Of a DNA stretch of 8,850 nt, positions 5,862 to 8,850 are shown in pieces. Origin of the DNA: Actinomycetes bacterium (GTDB taxonomy: Bacteria > Actinomycetota > Actinomycetes > Propionibacteriales > Nocardioidaceae); NCBI GenBank assembly GCA_023252095.1, contig JAHEXN010000128.1, forward strand, positions 1 through 8,850. The letters run 5' to 3'. Below the pieces are notes generated by a model, which was given only the letters and a program-made list of their open reading frames with translations, was not told the origin of the DNA and did not search any database. Each line of letters starts with the position of its first letter. The first letter of the stretch is position 1. The position numbers and the translations under genes are program-made.

Positions 5862-5875
5862 CTCTCCCGTGCTCT

Positions 5876-6580
5876 CTAGTCGAGGAACGTGACCGCGTCG
5901 GTCACCGGGGCACGGTGCGAGCGGAAGGTGTTGCTCGGGTGGTCGGGGTCGGGCCAGCCGAACGAGATGCCGCACACGACGTGGCGGTCCTCGCCCCAGC
6001 CGAGGCGCTCGTGGAGCAGCTCCGACTTCATCGCGACCGCCGCCTGCGCGATCGTGGCGACGCCGTGCGCCCGCGCGGCCAGCAGGAACGACTGCACGTA
6101 GAGCCCGCAGTCGACGTACCCGTACGGACCAAGGCTCGCCGGGGCCGACACGATCGCGACGTGCGGGGCGTCGAAGAAGTCGAAGTTGCGCAGCATCTGC
6201 AGGGCCGAGGCCTGACGGTCGCCGCGCTCGACACCGACCGCGTCGTACAGCTGCAGGCCGACCTCGCGGCGACGTTCGGCGTGCACGCCCTCGTAGCCGG
6301 GCGGGAAGGCGATGTCGGGCGTGAGTCGCGGGTCGGACGCGAACGCCGACCGGAGCTCGTCGATGGCATCGCCGGAGAAGATCGCGACCTGCCACGGCTG
6401 GGTGTTGCACCACGATGGTGTGCGCTGGGCGGCCTCGACGACCTTCTCGATCGTGGTCCGCGGCACGGGCTCGGGGAGGTAGCCGCGGCAGCTCCACCGC
6501 TCCGCCAGCGCGCGGACCACGGTCAGGTCCGACGCGTCTCCTGCTGGTCCGGCCGATTCGTCTCGAGCCGCCATGGTCAT
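5876..6580 (-). CDS. Nitroreductase-family FMN oxidoreductase
   Basis: A 234-residue protein from ATG 6580. The N-terminal ERWSCRGYLPEPVPRTTIEKVVEAAQ segment holds the R-x-x-R-x-Y/F FMN-phosphate-binding motif, followed by PSWCNTQPWQ, the NTQPW signature of PnbA/NfnB-type nitroreductases. The central AP-x-VAIVSA strand, the VDCGLYVQSFLLAARAHGVATIAQA helix and the C-terminal VVCGISFGWPDPDHPSNTFRSHR segment complete the usual fold. Such enzymes are dimeric and use NAD(P)H to reduce nitroaromatics or quinones; the physiological substrate is unknown. The frame is open further upstream to 6628, but those codons run into the divergent promoter region. GGTGG just before ATG 6580 is a weak Shine-Dalgarno; ATG 6574 is an alternative start. 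It is divergent from the SDR gene and convergent with arcA. Confidence 0.92.
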   Translation of the reverse strand: MTMAARDESAGPAGDASDLTVVRALAERWSCRGYLPEPVPRTTIEKVVEAAQRTPSWCNTQPWQVAIFSGDAIDELRSAFASDPRLTPDIAFPPGYEGVHAERRREVGLQLYDAVGVERGDRQASALQMLRNFDFFDAPHVAIVSAPASLGPYGYVDCGLYVQSFLLAARAHGVATIAQAAVAMKSELLHERLGWGEDRHVVCGISFGWPDPDHPSNTFRSHRAPVTDAVTFLD

Positions 6581-6595
6581 CGTGCCACCACCACT

Positions 6596-6606
6596 GTCAT
6601 GATGAC
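6596..6606. promoter_or_regulatory. Palindrome in the nitroreductase/SDR divergent region
   Basis: GTCAT-G-ATGAC is a perfect 11-base palindrome with an odd centre, in the 59-bp gap between the two divergent starts. It could be an operator for a shared regulator. No convincing -35/-10 pair for either gene was found here. Confidence 0.3.
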
Positions 6607-6630
6607 CAGACTGCCACACGCGATCCACCT

Positions 6631-6635
6631 GGAGG
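6631..6635 (+). promoter_or_regulatory. Ribosome binding site fixing the SDR start
   Basis: GGAGG lies 4 nt before ATG 6640. The frame is open for 225 bp further upstream, through the divergent nitroreductase, so this strong site and the family N-terminus decide the start. Confidence 0.85.
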
Positions 6636-6639
6636 ACCC

Positions 6640-7497
6640 ATGTCTCTGTCCGGAGTCACGATCATCATGTCCGGCGGAAGCCGCGGCATCGGCGAGGCGA
6701 TCGCGGTGCGCGCGGCCCGCGACGGCGCGAACGTCGCCCTGCTCGCGAAGACCACCGAGCCGCACCCGAACCTGCCCGGCACGATCCACACCGCGGCCGC
6801 CGCGATCGAGGCGGCTGGGGGCAAGGCCCTCCCGCTGGTCGGTGACGTGCGCGACGACGCGTTCGTGGCCGATGCGGTCGCGCAGACCGCGGAGACGTTC
6901 GGCGGCATCGACATCGTGGTCAACAACGCGAGCGCGATCGATCTGTCGCGCACCGAGGACATCGCGATGAAGAAGTACGACCTCATGAACGACATCAACT
7001 GCCGGGGGTCGTTCCTGCTCAGCAAGACGTCGATCCCGTGGCTCAAGCAGTCGGCGAACCCGCACATCCTGACGCTGAGCCCGCCGATCAGCCTCGACCC
7101 GAAGTGGCACACGACCTTCACGGCCTACACGATCGCGAAGTTCGGGATGAGCCTCGTAACGATGGGTCTGGCCGGCGAGCTGCGCGAGGACGGCGTCGCC
7201 GCCAACTCGCTCTGGCCCCGCACCGCGATCGACACCGCCGCCGTGCGCAACGTCGTCGGGCCCGGCCTCAGCTCGAGCTCGCGCACGCCGGCGATCATGG
7301 CCGACGCCGCGTACGAGATCCTCACGCGCCCGAGCCGCGAGTGCACCGGCAACTTCTTCATCGACGACGACGTGCTGGAGGAGGCCGGCGTCACCGACTT
7401 CTCCGTCTACCTCAACGGCGGCAAGGAGGAGGACCTGGCGCTCGACTTCTGGGTCGAGCCCAAGGGCCCCCACAACCCCGAGCTCAGCCTGCACTGA
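6640..7497 (+). CDS. HSDL2-like short-chain dehydrogenase/reductase
   Basis: A 285-residue classical-type SDR with a Rossmann fold. The nucleotide loop is GGSRGIG (12-18), with NNAS at 95-98 in place of the usual NNAG. The catalytic set is N120, S147 (in LTLSPP), Y163 and K167 (YTIAK). The long insertion after strand 2 (LAKTTEPHPNLPGTIHTAAAAIEAAGGKALPLVGDVRD, in part) and LWPRTAIDTAAV (191-202) mark the hydroxysteroid dehydrogenase-like 2 group, cytoplasmic in bacteria. Animal HSDL2 carries an added SCP2 domain that is absent here. The likely cofactor is NADP(H), and the substrate may be a fatty or lipid-like hydroxy/oxo compound, unproven. In the C-terminal part, FFIDDDVLEEAGVTDFSVY (239-257) is also typical. 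The stop codon lies within an inverted repeat shared with the convergent ABC ATPase gene. Confidence 0.93.
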   Translation: MSLSGVTIIMSGGSRGIGEAIAVRAARDGANVALLAKTTEPHPNLPGTIHTAAAAIEAAGGKALPLVGDVRDDAFVADAVAQTAETFGGIDIVVNNASAIDLSRTEDIAMKKYDLMNDINCRGSFLLSKTSIPWLKQSANPHILTLSPPISLDPKWHTTFTAYTIAKFGMSLVTMGLAGELREDGVAANSLWPRTAIDTAAVRNVVGPGLSSSSRTPAIMADAAYEILTRPSRECTGNFFIDDDVLEEAGVTDFSVYLNGGKEEDLALDFWVEPKGPHNPELSLH

Positions 7498-7520
7498 GCC
7501 CGATCCCCTGCAGGGCTCAG
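7494..7520. terminator. Bidirectional terminator spanning both stop codons
   Basis: CTGAGCCC (7494-7501) and GGGCTCAG (7513-7520) form a perfect 8-bp stem with an 11-base loop. The TGA of the SDR gene (7495-7497) and that of the ABC ATPase gene (TCA on the plus strand, 7517-7519) are both inside the stem. CCC-TGCA-GGG (7506-7515) is a competing smaller hairpin. There is no U-run on either side. Only 19 bp separate the genes, so this is the only place for a terminator between the coding regions. Confidence 0.55.
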
Positions 7521-8374
7521 GCGGGCGCTGCCCCGCGCTGGCGACCGAGGGGCACGACGAGCGGGGTGCCCGTGACGGGATCGGGCACGACCCGGCACGG
7601 CAGGCCGAACACCTCGTCGACGACATCGGCCGTGATGACGTCCTGCGGCGTGCCCTGCGCGACGACGTGGCCGGACTTCATCGCGACGATGTGGTGGGCG
7701 TAGCGGCACGCGAGGTTGAGGTCGTGCAGCACCATCACGACGGTCTTGCCGTGCACGTGGTTGAGCTCGTCCAGCAGGTCCAGGAGGTCGACCTGGTGGC
7801 TGATGTCGAGGAACGTCGTCGGCTCGTCGAGCAGCACGAGATCGGTGTCCTGGGCGAGCACCATCGCGATCCACACCCGCTGGCGCTGGCCGCCCGACAG
7901 CTCCGCGAGGGTGCGGTCGGCAAGCTCGGTCGTGTGGGTGGCCGCCAGGGCGATCTCGACGGCGGCGTCGTCCTCGGCGCTCCAGCGTCGGAACCAGCCC
8001 TGGTGGGGGTAGCGACCACGGCCGACGAGGTCGGCCACCGTGATGCCGTCGGGCGCCACGGGGTTCTGCGGGAGCAGGCCCATGACCCGGGCGATGTCGG
8101 CGCTCGCCCACTCCTTCAGCGGTCGCCCGTCGAGCTCCACGTGCCCCGTGCGCGGCTTGAGCAGGCGGGCCAGGCCGCGCAGCAGCGTCGACTTGCCGCA
8201 CCCGTTGGCGCCGACGATGACCGTGACGAGCCCGTCCGGCACGACGAGGTCGAGCGAGTGCACGATGTCGACCCCGGAGTAGCCGAGGGTGAGCCCGCGA
8301 GCCCGGAGGTCGTGGTGACGCGACTCCGTGTCTGGCAGCGCCTCTGATGGGGCCTGCGTGTCGAGATCCGTCAT
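7517..8374 (-). CDS. ABC transporter ATP-binding protein, FepC/FecE type (siderophore, haem or cobalamin import)
   Basis: A 285-residue cytoplasmic ATPase. Walker A is GANGCGKST (55-63), the Q-loop is Q103 in LLPQN, the signature is LSGGQRQR (159-166), Walker B is LVLLDEP (179-185) and the H-loop is H217 in VLHDLN. The segment GRGRYPHQGWFRRWS (118-132) and the TTFLDISHQVDLLDLL segment are typical of iron-siderophore importers (COG1120). It dimerises on the permease to power uptake from a periplasmic-type binding lipoprotein, which is not in view. The ATG overlaps the permease TGA (ATGA), so the genes are coupled. About 20 residues before the domain are a variable leader. Substrate within the family is undecided; iron control by DtxR/IdeR would act upstream of the window. 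Confidence 0.95.
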   Translation of the reverse strand: MTDLDTQAPSEALPDTESRHHDLRARGLTLGYSGVDIVHSLDLVVPDGLVTVIVGANGCGKSTLLRGLARLLKPRTGHVELDGRPLKEWASADIARVMGLLPQNPVAPDGITVADLVGRGRYPHQGWFRRWSAEDDAAVEIALAATHTTELADRTLAELSGGQRQRVWIAMVLAQDTDLVLLDEPTTFLDISHQVDLLDLLDELNHVHGKTVVMVLHDLNLACRYAHHIVAMKSGHVVAQGTPQDVITADVVDEVFGLPCRVVPDPVTGTPLVVPLGRQRGAAPA

Positions 8375-8850
8375 CCTCCACGTCCTTCCCGGTTGACCGA
8401 GACGAGCAACCAGATGAGATAGGGCGCGCCGATCGCGCCGGTCACGACGCCCGTCGGCAGCTGGGCCGGCAGCGCGTGCTGGGCCACGAGGTCGGCGGCG
8501 AGCACGATGCTGGCGCCGACGAACGCCGCAGCCAGGAGCGCCGAGCTCCCCGCCCCCACGAGGCGCGACGCGATCGGCCCGGCGATCAGCGCGACGAACG
8601 CCATGGGGCCCGCGACCGCCGTGGCCAGGGCGATCAGCACGACCGCCGTGAGCATCAGCGCGAGGCGCATGGTCTCGACCCGCACGCCGAGCGCCTTGGC
8701 CGTGTCGTCGCCCAGCTCGAGCGCGGCGAGCTGGCGGGTCATGAGGAACACCGCCGGCAGCACGACCGCCAGGCTGAGGAACAGCACCCGCAGCTCGGTG
8801 TCGCCGGCCTGTCCCACCGCGCCGACGAGCCAGGTCATGGCCTCACGGGC
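8371..8850 (-). CDS. FecCD/BtuC-family iron-siderophore permease, C-terminal part
   Basis: The last 159 codons of a permease; the frame stays open to the right edge, and ATG 8838 is internal. The visible part has ELGDDTAKALGVRVETMRLALM, with the cytoplasmic coupling segment (L-G-x5-A-x-x-LG) that contacts the ATPase, followed by membrane segments near LTAVVLIALATAVAGPMAFVALIAGPIASRLV and LLAAAFVGASIVLAADLVAQ, then LPTGVVTGAIGAPYLIWLL and a short basic tail. The GP-x-x-FV-x-L and P-x-G-x-x-T-x-x-x-G-x-P-x-F/L motifs are conserved in the BtuC/FecD family. It forms the inner-membrane channel together with the ATPase encoded next. Confidence 0.95.
   Translation of the reverse strand, partial: AREAMTWLVGAVGQAGDTELRVLFLSLAVVLPAVFLMTRQLAALELGDDTAKALGVRVETMRLALMLTAVVLIALATAVAGPMAFVALIAGPIASRLVGAGSSALLAAAFVGASIVLAADLVAQHALPAQLPTGVVTGAIGAPYLIWLLVSVNREGRGG
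8383..8387 (-). promoter_or_regulatory. Ribosome binding site of the ABC ATPase gene
   Basis: AAGGA on the minus strand lies 8 nt before ATG 8374 and is encoded within the last codons of the permease. A second GGAGG abuts the ATG with no spacer and is too close to serve. Together with the ATGA overlap this supports translational coupling. Confidence 0.65.

Noticed and set aside
4455..6497. Very long minus-strand open frame (680 codons) opposite arcA and the nitroreductase.
   Set aside because: It is a shadow of high-GC coding on other frames; it lies antisense to a complete arginine deiminase with all catalytic residues, and its Arg/Ala/Gly-rich composition is typical of such shadows.

Overview
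The window is high-GC DNA (about 70% by eye) with dense, short-spaced genes, strong G/C third-position bias and TANNNT-type -10 boxes placed so that transcripts would begin at the start codon. This fits an actinomycete. The GH65/beta-phosphoglucomutase pair, an ArsR/SRPBCC pair and an HSDL2-like SDR are all common in Nocardioidaceae- and Mycobacteriales-type genomes, but I cannot name the genus from sequence alone.

Layout. (1) Positions 1-501, minus strand: an ArsR-family repressor overlaps by ATGA an SRPBCC/AHSA1 protein that runs off the left edge. An unusually AT-rich promoter with a dyad precedes them. (2) 502-774: about 270 bp with no convincing gene but with dense secondary structure. 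A 21-bp inverted repeat (20/21 matches) encloses three perfect hairpins at 535-673, and weaker hairpins follow. (3) 775-1164, minus: a small FHA-like protein. (4) 1236-4429, minus: a beta-phosphoglucomutase-type HAD phosphatase translationally coupled to a GH65 glycoside phosphorylase. The phosphorylase would split an alpha-glucoside disaccharide to beta-glucose 1-phosphate, and the mutase would turn that into glucose 6-phosphate. (5) 4494-5705, plus: a complete arginine deiminase, divergent from the previous pair across 64 bp, with no other arc genes in view. (6) 5876-6580, minus: an FMN nitroreductase, convergent with the deiminase and divergent from (7) 6640-7497, plus: an HSDL2-like short-chain dehydrogenase. 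(8) 7517-8850, minus: a FepC-type ABC ATPase preceded by, and coupled to, a FecCD/BtuC-type permease cut by the right edge. This is the end of a siderophore/haem/cobalamin importer operon.

I found no insertion sequence, intact tRNA, rRNA or CRISPR array. The genes are ordinary actinobacterial metabolism. The non-coding parts are more interesting: the multi-hairpin element at 535-673, three start codons lying exactly where a -10 box predicts the transcript start, a dyad centred between the two predicted starts of the divergent HAD and arcA genes, and an 8-bp inverted repeat that contains the stop codons of two convergent genes.
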